In this document: one piece after another, positions 1 to 10,268 of the stretch | How positions within the stretch are numbered: the first letter of the stretch is position 1 | Layout: every line of letters begins with the position of its first letter | Source of the DNA: Blumeriella jaapii | Lineage: Eukaryota > Ascomycota > Leotiomycetes > Helotiales > Drepanopezizaceae | NCBI GenBank assembly: GCA_009599575.1 | Contig: VWND01000015.1 | Span: 558,001 to 622,000 of the forward strand | Reading direction: 5' to 3' | DNA: 64,000 bases | Translations under genes and position numbers: made by a program | Notes under the pieces: model-generated | The model's input: only the letters and a program-made list of their open reading frames with translations | Databases searched by the model: none | Told to the model about the DNA's origin: nothing

Positions 1-663
1 CTGGGGATTCACCAAGTCAGCATACGCAAGGTTCGAGACTCGCACGGGTGTCAACAGAAGACAGAATACGGAGCACCTCACGTTCAAGTTCAAGTATACG
101 ACGTCCCAACCATCTATCCCCTCGATTCGCGCGTAGATTATTGCGTTGGGGAGAGAATAGCGTACACACTGTCCGGCACTGCTCCTTTCGAGATTTTCTA
201 CACTTTCGAAGGTGTCTCAAGAAAAGCCAAATCTCAATCAACAAATTTCAAACGTATTGCAGAGAAGCCTGGCAATTTTACGATCACGGGCATCTCAGAC
301 AAGGCTAGTGAGTGTAAGGCACACACCAAGATTTCAAAGATCGTTCATGAAATGCCCAGCGTCAAGATAAGTCAGGGAAGACAGGTGGAAGTCGATATCC
401 ACGAGGGTGGGGACACGGAGATTTTGTTTGAATTCTGGGGCACCCCACCTTTCGAGTTCACCTACACCCGAAGCACCAATGCTCGACGAGGGCATAAATC
501 CAAGATTTTGGAGACTAGACACGAGGTGTCTGATGAGAATAAGAAGACGATTAGGGCCTCGCAGGAAGGCACATACGAGGTTGTCGCGATCAAGGATAAG
601 TTCTGTTCCTTCTCTACTCAACGGGCAGACACGGGAAGCAAGCAGAAGCTCCTTCAGTTTTGA
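1..663 (+). CDS. POM152: Nucleoporin POM152, C-terminal part (5' end outside window)
   Basis: The frame is open from base 1 to a TGA at 661-663 (220 codons, no intron). POM152 is the membrane-anchored ring nucleoporin whose lumenal part is a string of Ig-like repeats. Two such repeats are visible: each has a 'PPFEF/APFEI' strand (about residues 66-72 and 147-152), a conserved 'EGTYEV/PGNFTI' strand, and a 'D-K-x-S/F-x-x-C' ending (IxDKASEC and IKDKFCSFS). This pattern and the short polar tail after the last repeat match the C-terminus of fungal Pom152. The N-terminal cytosolic segment and transmembrane helix lie outside the window. Identification rests on repeat pattern recognised from the family; no frame break is seen. 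Confidence 0.85.
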   Translation: MGIHQVSIRKVRDSHGCQQKTEYGAPHVQVQVYDVPTIYPLDSRVDYCVGERIAYTLSGTAPFEIFYTFEGVSRKAKSQSTNFKRIAEKPGNFTITGISDKASECKAHTKISKIVHEMPSVKISQGRQVEVDIHEGGDTEILFEFWGTPPFEFTYTRSTNARRGHKSKILETRHEVSDENKKTIRASQEGTYEVVAIKDKFCSFSTQRADTGSKQKLLQF

Positions 664-1113
664 ATGACGAGGTTTTCTATTGAATCGATGCAGTAACTCA
701 TAGCGCGGCGTTCAGCAGTATTTTTTGGCAATTTGTTCTGTTCTCTTTTGCTCGTACTATACCGAAATAAATTCGAACTTGAAAATGAGGAAAACAGTGT
801 GAACGTTCTCAACCTTTTCAACTGCTATTCTCTCCCTTCGCTTTAATAGTCTCGGCTCTTGGAGTAACTTCTCCCAACCTCTCCGTTCTAGCGATCTTAC
901 TATTTTCTCGGGCAAGCCGATCGCCCAAGATCATGTAAGTCATCTGAAAATTAAATGGGAAGCCTTGGAGTTTACTTAGACATGAAGTTTTTTATTGCTC
1001 CCGCTTCGTTCCGTCTCGGGCATCTGCCAATCTCATTCATGCCTTCTGGTACCTTAGCGAGTTTTCCACCCCACGGGTCTCGATTCTCTCGAATCTCTTG
1101 GACTTTGTCTATT

Positions 1114-1587
1114 TCAGTTGTCACGACTCTCACGACTCTCCTGCCCACCCCTCGCCAAGTTCTTCAGATATCCCTCCTCAAACCCAAAGTCGTCTTCCCC
1201 TGCTTCATTCTCGCCACCCCCAATCGCTACATACTCATCTCGCCCGCCTCCACTCTCCTCGCCCGAATCACCTTCATCCCCTCTTTCACATCCTTCTTCA
1301 ACTCTCACGAACAAGTCTGTGGCGGCTCCTGCCAACTGACCCGCAGCGTCTGCACATCCGCGCCACCAGCCCGCTTGCAGGTTTTCTTGGCCTCCTTCTT
1401 GACCTCTGATGTGGTAGTCGATGGGATTGGATAGGATTGGATTGGGTCAGGTAGATGGGAATTGCAGTTGGCGAGGGTGAGTAAGGGCTGCGAAATAGGA
1501 GAGGTGGCAGCGGGTAGGCGCACATGAACCGTCTGGTCTCGAGAGGGCGCCGGAGGAACGCGAGGAGTTTGTGAGGAGACGCTTCAT
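1114..1587 (-). other. Weak candidate: small basic-then-acidic protein gene, unrecognised
   Basis: On the minus strand an ATG at 1587 begins a basic, Ser/Arg-rich stretch (MKRLLTNSSRSSGALSRP) that resembles a mitochondrial presequence. Further down, two frames show protein-like composition: a Lys-rich segment (SEVKKEAKKTCKRAGGADV, about 1415-1350) and an acidic segment ending GFEEGYLKNLARGG before a stop at 1114. These segments lie in different frames and I find no convincing GT donor that joins them, so either an intron or a single-base indel would be required. The product is not recognised. It may equally be a chance reading of C/T-rich DNA. Confidence 0.2.
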
Positions 1588-1686
1588 TGAGGACGGTGGT
1601 GTTGGAGACGGGGCAGTGGGCTGTGTCGATTCAGGGAGTACTATTGGAGAGACAGGGAACAGAAGCGCGATTCTGCTAGTAGTGCT

Positions 1687-1717
<31 letters not shown>
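1687..1717 (+). repeat. 31-nt uninterrupted G tract
   Basis: Thirty-one consecutive G residues on the plus strand (C on the minus strand). The length of such a run is unreliable in most sequencing chemistries. It lies in intergenic DNA 444 bp beyond the P450 stop codon. Confidence 0.95.
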
Positions 1718-1718
<1 letters not shown>

Positions 1719-2160
1719 GAGCGTTCTCACAGAGGGAGGAAATTGACGTTTGATGTTGCAATTAAACAAACGCCTTGATCGTTATATTCTAGAGAAGCCA
1801 TATCAATTAGTCTAATACCGACGAGAGCGTAGCGCGATTTGATACGATCATAAATAGTGCTTCGTGTCCTATTGATTTTGAGCTGATGAAACTTCTGGGT
1901 CACAAGGATCTTGTGGTGAATTTGTTGTTGTATGAACCTGTAGATAGGTCTGCTTTGCTACAGAGCTAGAGTGATTACACCTCCCGAACCCAAGACTACC
2001 TTGAGTGTAAAATCGACATTTTCCAAGGTTCATCGAGAAGGCTCGACGCTCTAGTAAGGTCGATGTTAACGACAGGGTTGCTACGCTTTCAAAAAGGTAC
2101 CGGGCTTCTTCAAATGCGAGAGATTGCATGTGTACTCATGACAATACACCATTTCGATCC

Positions 2161-4096
2161 TTAGACCGAGTGCAACCGGGCCTTAACTCCATCTCCGCTG
2201 CAATTTGTAAGGGTCACATTGTGACGGACGATAGAGCCCGTTTCCAGTGGCTCTAGCTTGTCAAACCTTTGGATCAGACGAATGGTCACATAAGAAGCTT
2301 CGGTTAGAGCAAATTGCTGGCCGATGCAGATGCGAGGACCACCGTTGAACTGCGCAATCGGTCAGCTGAGAGAGCCTGGAAAGTCCTTTTTTACGTACCG
2401 GAAGAAAGTCCCAACCAGGCTTCCTGCCCTCGAATCTCTCGGGCCTAAATTCATCGGCGTCCTCGCCCCAGAGATCTTTCCTGTGATGCATAACATGCAC
2501 AGAGTAGTCGACTGACGAGCCCTTCGCAATGAAAATCTTTGACTTCCCATCCTTACCCCCTCCCCTTGGCAAGGTGGTGTCCTTGTTAGCGAATCGGCTG
2601 CCCAAGAACAGCTAGTCAGCAAATGAGCAATTTTGTATAAATTCCGAGTAATCGCGGGAGTGAGATCTTCCCCAAATACCCCAAAGAAAGAAGCTGGCTA
2701 TTGCTTAAATACTAACATGTTGATTGGGACTACAGCACAAAGACGGAGAGCCTCATTGTTGCAGTATTGCAAGTACTTGCAATTTTTCATCCTAGAGAAG
2801 GTAATGTCTCTGGGATTATCGTAAGTTCCGAATTCCTCGATGATGATACTTCGCAGCTTGGCAAATCGTGTCTGATCGCGTGCAAGGTTGAAGAATAGCC
2901 AACCGAGGAGCGAAGCAGTTGTATCACGTCCAGCGAGCAAAATGTTCAAGAGCTGGGAGCGTAGCTCGATAGGATCTCGCGTTTTCATGGCCAACGCCTT
3001 GAGGAACACGTACTGTTGGTTTCAGTCTATTAGTACTAGATCTTCCGAAGTATGCCAGAGTAGGCGAAGAAGGAAAAAATGCTCGACTGAACGCAGTGTA
3101 ACATCCAGAACGACTGACCTTCTCTTTCACGCCCGATGATTCCTGCTCGAGTTCTCTTCCTGGAGTTCTTTCGACAGCGCTAAACGAACAAAGTGATCAA
3201 TGAAATCATGACAAGTCTTGCAGGCCTCCTTGAATCCTTTCGGATTACATAGGTAATAGAGGTCTCCGAACTGGAATCGCGTAGCCAACGCTCGCTGGCC
3301 TCTGTCAAAAGCCTCTGCAAAGTCGGCTGAGAGAGGAGCAGCAGACTGGTTCATCTCGTTCTTATATCCCGAGGCGAGGCGTAACTGTGAGTCAACAGAC
3401 TCGCCAAAGAGAAACTCAGTGGCCGAATCTAAAGTAAGTCGGAAGAACAGCACCTGAAGATCGACAATCTTCGTGGTCCACTTATCGGGGCCTAGCTCGA
3501 CCTCCAATGCCCTCATCATGTTCTGGACATGTCTCTCGGTCATTTCCAAGTCGGAGACTTGCTCCCTTGCGAATTGGGGTCTCATCATGGCACGGGAATG
3601 CTCCCCTATGTTGCTGGTTAGTCCCAGAACACAACAGGTCAACTTCGAAGCTGGTGACGCTGGGAGGGGGTCACGTACACTCCGCCCCATCCTGCGTGAA
3701 GATTCCGTTTCCCAACAACGGCCAAAAGTTGCCCCTCCTATTCGGTCCCAGATCAAAATCACCAAACTGGGTGGTGAGAACGGCCTGGATGTTCTTCTCA
3801 TCCGCGGTGAAGATGTTTCTATCGCCCAGTATACAGTACCTGTAGGTCACGGCACCCGCATCCGCGGCGCGCCTGAAGAGCTCCCGTGGGTACTGCTGGA
3901 TTTTGTCCGCGGCCAGAGCTTGTATGATGTTGTCGATGCCGAACGGATACCTGTTCGGTAGAACGGGGGGCTCTTCACATTTGAGCTCTCGCGCTTTTAT
4001 AGATTGCCGACGAGTCTTGAGAAAGCTGGATAGGAAGCCGTAGAGTATGTAAGAGAGCCCCAGCCAAAAGACTATGAGGCTAACGGAAAGTTGCAT
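2161..4096 (-). CDS. Cytochrome P450, CYP52-like; one frame break and a retrotransposon at its 5' edge
   Basis: Five exons: 4096-3679, 3605-3119, 3012-2717, 2597-2399, 2349-2161. An N-terminal membrane anchor is followed by a C-helix motif [12 protein letters not shown] (rebuilt across intron 1), the I-helix [10 protein letters not shown], the K-helix NEALRL, and the heme loop [10 protein letters not shown] (Cys near residue 474; rebuilt across intron 4). These are typical of CYP52/alkane- or fatty-acid-hydroxylating P450s of the ER, with FAD/FMN reductase as partner. The ATG at 4096 is the first; a reading starting at 4108 would need TTG. Exon lengths sum to 1589, one short of a multiple of three. 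The frame of RLALSKE (about 3185) does not connect to that of SSGVKEK|YVFL (about 3140-3119) without a -1 shift and no GT-AG pair resolves it. With one base added the product is 529 aa, normal for the family. A Copia LTR starts 13 bp upstream of the ATG. The gene may be a pseudogene or carry a sequencing indel. Confidence 0.85.
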
Positions 4097-4104
4097 CTTG
4101 ATGT

Positions 4105-4109
4105 GCAAG
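4105..4109. repeat. Target-site duplication (GCAAG), P450 side
   Basis: GCAAG directly precedes the left LTR and is repeated exactly at 10264-10268 directly after the right LTR. A 5-bp duplication is what Copia integrases make. Confidence 0.93.
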
Positions 4110-4308
4110 TGTTGGTATCATATAAGGGGGTTGTGTATACACAGTTGAGATATTGCAATAACTGGGGTTGTATTGCGAAAGAGATCTAAGGAGTAAACTA
4201 GCTATCGCACGGGTATATGTAGGTAGGGCTGCACGCTTGCAGCCTACCGTCGTCACGTGGTCTGATCATATGATTGTGCGCATGATCAGCCACCACCATA
4301 TACCCACA
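4110..4308 (-). repeat. Copia LTR, 3' LTR of the element
   Basis: A 199-bp sequence running TGTTGG to CCCACA on the plus strand (TGTGGG to CCAACA in element orientation). It matches 10065-10263 with 7 differences, all transitions. Because the element reads on the minus strand this is its 3' LTR, and it points toward the P450, whose start codon is 13 bp beyond its end. It contains GGGTATATG, which could serve as a TATA-like element. Confidence 0.95.
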
Positions 4309-4390
4309 CTGGCAACTTTTTTATAGAAATCAACCATAGTTAGCTAGACTCCTTCTAATTGTACATGTAATCGTTTCCTTCTCCTTTCTA

Positions 4391-4621
4391 CTATCTTTCT
4401 ACCCAACCTTCTATTCTTACGTCAATTTCGTTTTTGTTAATAAAAGTAGTAAAAGCCTTATTGGGGTTTGCCTTCGTTATAGCATCCGCCGGATTGTCCT
4501 TTCCGTCGATCCATCTAACCTCTGATAACTCTCTCTTTTCATAGCTCTGGCGGAAAGCTATAATATCGATCATAAGGCGCTTTTCCTTTGTTATTCTTAA
4601 TTTGACCAAACACTCATACAA
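4391..4621 (-). pseudogene. Copia RNase H fragment
   Basis: A short open piece with the WIDGKDNPADAITK motif, the C-terminal RNase H signature of Copia polyproteins. It is the last coding fragment before the 3' LTR. Stops lie on both sides. Confidence 0.8.
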
Positions 4622-5455
4622 AAAGTATAAATCAGTGCAAACTACTACTGGAATATCGGAGAAATTAAGCTTTTAAATAATCATACGTAAAATTGTAACG
4701 ATGCAAATAGCGATATCTACCCTAAAGACCATTCCGTATATCTTTGAAGCTAATACGCTTCGTATAACTCTCTAACACTTGGTTAAGCTCGCTGCAATAA
4801 AGTTCCCTTTCATCTTAAATAAATTGTTGTCAAGCTGCATTTTATTGGCTAGGAAAACCTCGTAGCTAATTTGCGAACTGCAGTTTTTGTTATTAGCAAA
4901 TAAGCCGTCAACAAAAACAAATAACTTTGCAGTAGAAAAATCGACTTATATAAATAAAAGGCCTCGATTTTAATTATCTATCATCCATCGAATGCGCTTG
5001 TTAATTGTATCGATATCTAACTGGACAAAATTCTCCACTTGTATCTGTGCAGCTACTGAAAGATCGAAAATAGCCTCGGATTAACACAAACTAGCAATAT
5101 AAGCTCCTCGAGCTCGTTAAGCGAAGTAATTGCTCCCATCGTCCTTAATTAGCTCGAATTTTTTTGCTTAATCCTTCTGTCTGAAAAAAATAGAGCTATT
5201 TGACTTATATAAAGCTCCTCCGTTAAAAATCAAAACGTTGCTTTTACTTAATATATCCTTAGGCTTTGCATTGAAATCTGCTGCTTGCAGTTCGGCCTCC
5301 TCCAAAGCTGAAAAAGCCTTATTTGCTAGCTGCAACGTGTCGTCTGTTTGCATTCCCACGATTGCGAAAACAAAAGTAATAGAAATAAGTAAGCAAAGGT
5401 CGTAGGTTAACGTAGTTATATAAAGCTTGTCCTTATGATGCTTATAATACGTATC

Positions 5456-5668
5456 TCACCAATGCGTGCCTGCCTCTGCTATACCGTACAAAAGCTTGTA
5501 TATCAGCAGAATCGAGCCTTCTAGGTAGCTAGATCGTAGCTCTTTAAAAAGATGCGCTAGAATCTGTTTTTCTAACCGATTAACGCTCATATAAGCTTGT
5601 GTAATATCCCTCAAATGCAATATAACGTTGCAAATGTATTCGAAGATTGAGGCGAAAGCTATAATCAA
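5456..5668 (-). pseudogene. Copia reverse transcriptase fragment
   Basis: Contains DITQAYMSVNRLEK and LLYGIAEAGTHW, both recognisable from the polymerase domain of fungal Copia elements. Flanking reverse-transcriptase sequence is broken by stops (weaker remnants from about 6180 to 4990). Confidence 0.8.
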
Positions 5669-6193
5669 TCTTTGGCTATTTCGCTGAATAATAAATGATT
5701 AAATAAAAATATCGTACTTCCTATCGTCGTTATAGGCTTGAATTACCAATCTAAATTTCTCGAATAATATAGCTGTATTCTTGCCCTTAACTTTATTCAC
5801 AATTCGTAAATTAAAGATTCGGCCGTAGTAAAAAATGGAATTGTATTATACAACCTTAAAAACGCCTTTCTCGATCAAATCTTCTACTTCCATTCTTCTA
5901 AAAACTTCAAAAGGCTCGCCGGGGGTTATAATAACACCTTCTTAGCGTAGCTTGACTAAGCATTCAGCGTCTGCCTTCTCCTTGTATATAAAATAGCTTG
6001 TAATACAGTCGTCGAGTGAGTTGATTTTAGTAGTCTTTATAGAAAACAATATGTTGACGTTATCCTCTCCCAAATTTCTTTTCTCCAGTTCGTAAAACTC
6101 GTCAATTGTAAGCAATTATTGCTATTGCTCTCTAATCTTTCGGAAAAAAACGCGTATTCTGATGCCTTAGCGAATTTATATAATTTCTGGAAA

Positions 6194-6807
6194 TTAAATT
6201 AGTGGTTGAATTGATAATACAATCAGTTCTGCAGCAGGCTGTACAATTGCAGCTGATGCAATAGTCGCAGCTGGTAGTGCAACCTTTTCCTTCTCAACAA
6301 CTGATTCGGTTTTATCGTCCAATTCGCTATAATAAAGCTTAACTAACGTAATTCGGAAATCTGAAGCTTTATCGTTGACTTGAACTTTGCAGATATTGCC
6401 ATCCCTTGAAATAAGCTTATAAAGGCCTGACCAACCTTCCTTTTCTTTATATACGCGTACGTCTAATTGCAAGGAGAAATTAAGTGTTTCCAAAGTATTC
6501 GGGCCGTTTTCTAATACGTAGGGGCTTCCGAAACTTTGCGTTCAGCCTGGATTCGCCGAATTTCTTGGGTTGCAAAGCGTAGTGCATCGCGTCTCTTCGT
6601 TACAAAAGCAGAAAGAGCGTCTGTTTCTAATAGACGGAGATATACGCCGTATACCAGTAAAATGGATACAATACCGTCTGAATTTGCAATATCGTTCATA
6701 GCTTTAAAAGCTATTTTCAGGATCATATACTTATCGAAGCCTTTATCTTTCAGTTGCTTCTTCAGAATACTGTAAATTCGTCTAAAAGGGCCGTAGTAAC
6801 GTTCCAC
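6194..6807 (-). pseudogene. Copia integrase C-terminal fragments
   Basis: Two consecutive open pieces (6807-6511 and 6493-6194). The first begins with an ERYYGPFRRIY motif and continues with a helix rich in Ala/Arg, and the second has the KLYYSELDD-type strand that follows the integrase in fungal Copia polyproteins. The catalytic DDE part upstream (about 7300-6810) is too mutated to read. Confidence 0.7.
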
Positions 6808-8223
6808 TTTGCCAATACTATTATAAGCTTCGACTGGAACGATCTTAATATCACATCCTATAGAGCGTGCTTATTAACGAAACTCCTGGAAAATTAAATT
6901 GATTCTTGAATCGACAACAATTACGTCGGGTAGACCCAAATAAAAATCGATCCAATATAACCGAAATATATCTTATACGTATTTTGCAATCATATTTTTC
7001 AAAAAACCATCAAAGCTGTAAATGGTAGCTGAATCCACGATATAAAGGACCGGGTCGCCGTCAATATACATAATATTCACAATTACTAAATAATTAAATT
7101 CATAATCGTCTTTTAGTAAAATCTTAAATCGGCGAAAAGCTTGCTCGTGTAATTAACACTAGAAACAATATTTGGCAATCTTCTCCAAAATAGCAATCTC
7201 GAACTCCTGCCCTGCTCGTTCCAGAGTAGCCGCAAAGCGCTGTACAAAAGAATATCCTCAACGTCTGTGAATCTGGCGTAGTTCCAGTTTTGTAAAATAG
7301 CAAAATAAAGTTTCTTAGGTATTAAGCAGCATAAATAGATGTTCTTATTTCCGAACTACTGGTACGCCAGAGCCGTTCTTCTATACAAGCATATTATGCA
7401 AATTATCGAAATAAACATAGAGGGCATCCATATCCTTTAGACAAATCAAAAAAAAGATATCAGTATTAACGATATAAAATTTAATCTTGCCAATAAGTGT
7501 TGCAACAAAGATTGTTCTTTGGATATTTGCAAAAATTACCTCAAAGCTAATCGTATTTTTCTTCGAAAAAAAATCAAAAGCAAGCTAGGATAGCAATCTC
7601 TTAAAGGCTTTGAACTGAAATATACCACCTAAAAACTTGCCAGCTGCATCTGAATCTGAGAGGAATCCTTGGAACTTATGTAAAAAGTATCTCGAGCCTG
7701 AAATATACGTTTCCAATAGAGGTTTATCGTCCTCCTGAATAGAAAAGTTCATAAGATTAAGCTTTGTAAAAGCGTGATAGGCAAATCGCTTTTGTAAAAT
7801 AATCAAAACTTCGACTTCTACTACCTTGCCAGCTTCTGTATAAAAAGTTTAAGTAAAAAAATTGTCTTGATACTTATCCCTATCGTAATAGCCGTTTTCG
7901 GCGCTCCATATGTTGTATTAATCAGAAGGAAAAAAAAAAAGCGAAAAAGGCAGGGGCGTCTTCCAAGCCTTCAACGCCTTCGTATTGCGCAAGAAAGCTT
8001 GTATATTATTGCACAGTCGAGAAAGCTTCAGTAAAATAAGCTTTGTTGGCGCTGTATTCGTCGTATGCTTTTTTTTACGTTTTTCTAAAAAATGTTTTAT
8101 TAACCAGCAGTCTACCTTTTTGCATACCTAACATTTTTTAAATTGGGAAAAACTGCTAGAATTGCCTAAATAGCCTCCTCGGCCTCGGAATCCTCCTCCT
8201 CCTCCTCTAAATAAGCCTTTGCT

Positions 8224-9378
8224 TTAATAGCTTCTACCGAAACGTTCTTCGCGACCTCTGCCTTTATAAATTCGGTCTATATAATAGCTTTCATTTTGAT
8301 TTGAAATGGCAAAAGTTTGAAAAAGCTGGGAAATAATAAGGATTAATTCTCGCAACTGAACTTCTCGTTTAATAATCCCAATTGCATTGCGTAGCTGGGA
8401 TGCGACGCCTTTATACGTATTTGCAGGGTCCATTAGGGCGTGTTTGCACTTTTGTACGCCATTGCAAGCGCTGATAACTTGGTTTCGCAAATAATTATCG
8501 CTTTCGTACTTCTTAATAAAAGCTTATTAACATAGCGCTAGTCTTTCGAACATAGTCTCCAAGCATTTCAAGCGCGACTTGCCAGGGTTTTCAGCTTGTA
8601 TTTCTTTGTATATAATCGTACGCCATGCTGTCAGATAAAGCTTGCGGTTCTCAATCGTTTCGAAATAAACTTTTATAAAACTAATTATCACGCCAAACTG
8701 GTAGTTTTTACGAATCATAATATTGCAATAATAGGCGTCAGCTGCTCTTTTGAGCATATGCGGAAAGGCTTTTGCGTACAGGCTTTCGAGGAAATTGCAT
8801 GAATCGCACAGACTGTAGAACTTTTTCAGCTTTACGTGGAATATATCCTATACTTCCCTTCCGTATTTTATTTCATTCTTGTAATACATTTTGCTGAAAT
8901 TCAGAACTAGCTGTACAAAATCGTCTTTTTTGTAAAGTCTGACTTCTGCTTTTTCGTCGCCTGAAGGATCATCGGGAGGATCGTTGCCTTTAACCTTGGA
9001 AATTTTCGTTTTATTCTTAAAATTATATGAAATCTTACCTCGTATAAAGGGTATATCACGTACGCTATTATCGCTACCTTTGGTAAGTATTTTGGTGGTT
9101 GTTCGTAACGCATAAACGTTAGCTAAGCTGTCTTTTGCCCCTTGAAATCCACTCTTATTATTCTCGATATAGGCATCTCCATCATTATAATAATCTTCGC
9201 TCCCAGCAACAGATTTAAATAAAAAGGGCAAAAGTAAATTCTCCTTTTTACCTCTGGAAGCCATCTCGTAGCTAAATCCCTCGATCTTCATCTGTTGTCG
9301 TTCCTTGTCTGCAAGGGTAAAAGGGATAGGTTCATCCTTCTGAAGTACAGCTGCCAAACGATTTTGCATAGCTACCAT
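8224..9378 (-). pseudogene. Copia gag-like region, broken
   Basis: Three open pieces in succession (9378-8848, 8757-8527, 8490-8224) separated by stops. The middle one starts MLKRAADAYYCNI, like the capsid region of fungal Copia gag proteins. The first is charged and contains a DDPSGDEKAEV stretch. No intact zinc knuckle is seen. Confidence 0.6.
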
Positions 9379-10064
9379 CTCGGTCTTTAATAAATAGAGC
9401 CATATTAACTCTATGAATAAACAAATGGTTATAAAAATTGCGTCTTAAAAAGGCGTATGCAATACTGAATAAATCGGCGTTCCAATCAGCAAAATCTTCT
9501 TGAAAAAGCTCTCATAAGCTCTTTCTTTAAACGTATTTGTATTCTGCCTTATATCGTTCTAAAAAGAGGTAGATCCATCCATTTACGGCAGGAGCGGTTT
9601 GGAAGGTAGCTGATTTTGGTTTGAATTGCTTCAGCCAAAAATCGGTATCGATCTCGAAATCTAGGTCGAATAAAAGGTTTCGAATGGGGTAAAAAGATAT
9701 TCTCGACATCTTGGCTGCTTTTGCTTGCAATCAGAAGGGTTGCAAGATCGAATTGAGTTGAATTGGGTTGAATTGAATTGTTACTATTCTTGGTGCGCAG
9801 GCTGCAGGCTCGGGCTTGGCGCAAATAAATGGATCTTTGTTGATTTCGGTTTTGGTTTTTAGTTGCGCAAACTAGGCGCGAGCGTGTAGGACGCGTACAA
9901 TCAAAGGATCACCTCCTAGTACCTAATCTCAGCTATTCCGAAGAAGTCGTCGATCTTAGCGTAGCTCCAAATGCAAGCAGAGGTCGCCTTTTGCACCGTT
10001 TTGCTACCTCTTCTTAGTAAACCTAGCTGCTCTGTGGTTAACAGTGAAGTCAACCACTGATCAG

Positions 10065-10263
10065 TGTTGGTATCACATAAAAAGATTGTGTATACACAGT
10101 TGAGATATTGCAATAACTGGGGTTGTATTGCGAAAGAGATCTAAGGAGTAAACTAGCTATCGCACGGGTATGTGTAGGTAGGGCTGCACGCTTGCAGCCT
10201 ACCGTCGTCACGTGGTCTGATCATGTGATTGTGCGCATGATCAGCCACCACCATATACCCACA
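10065..10263 (-). repeat. Copia LTR, 5' LTR of the element
   Basis: Identical in length (199 bp) to the left LTR. It contains two potential hairpins: TGATCATG/CATGATCA with a 10-nt spacer (10218-10243), and GGCTGCA/TGCAGCC with a 4-nt loop (10182-10199). The first has one mismatch in the other LTR. Confidence 0.95.
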
Positions 10264-10268
10264 GCAAG
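10264..10268. repeat. Target-site duplication (GCAAG), distal side
   Basis: Exact copy of 4105-4109. The sequence that follows (from 10269) is the DNA that adjoined the P450 start codon before insertion. Confidence 0.93.

Larger units (their letters stand above)
664..2160. other. Intergenic, POM152 to P450; low complexity
   Basis: No gene can be assigned with confidence. The stretch is C/T-rich on the plus strand between about 1090 and 1300, holds GGATTGGATT repeats near 1425-1450 and a 31-base G run at 1687-1717. A weak candidate small gene on the minus strand (1114-1587) is listed separately. The part 1750-2160 shows no coding pattern. Confidence 0.6.
4110..10263 (-). mobile_element. Ty1/Copia LTR retrotransposon, complete length, inactivated
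   Basis: The element is 6154 bp: two 199-bp LTRs, perfect TG...CA termini and a GCAAG target duplication. Degenerate coding fragments on the minus strand follow the Copia order: gag-like (9378-8224), protease/spacer (about 7900-7400), integrase C-terminal part (6807-6194), reverse transcriptase (around 5668-5456) and RNase H (4621-4391). Integrase before reverse transcriptase distinguishes Copia from Gypsy. Stop codons and TA-rich sequence occur throughout, and no long open frame survives, so it cannot be autonomous. The all-transition LTR differences and AT-rich interior fit repeat-induced point mutation. An AATTG-type tandem repeat lies between gag and the 5' LTR (about 9749-9779). I see no clear primer-binding site next to the 5' LTR. 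Confidence 0.95.

Noticed and set aside
4110..4308. Left LTR as a solo LTR
   Set aside because: A matching LTR at 10065-10263, shared target duplication and Copia domains between them show a full element.
9527..9824. Open frames between the Copia 5' LTR and gag
   Set aside because: Partly translation of an AATTG repeat; treated as untranslated leader of the element.
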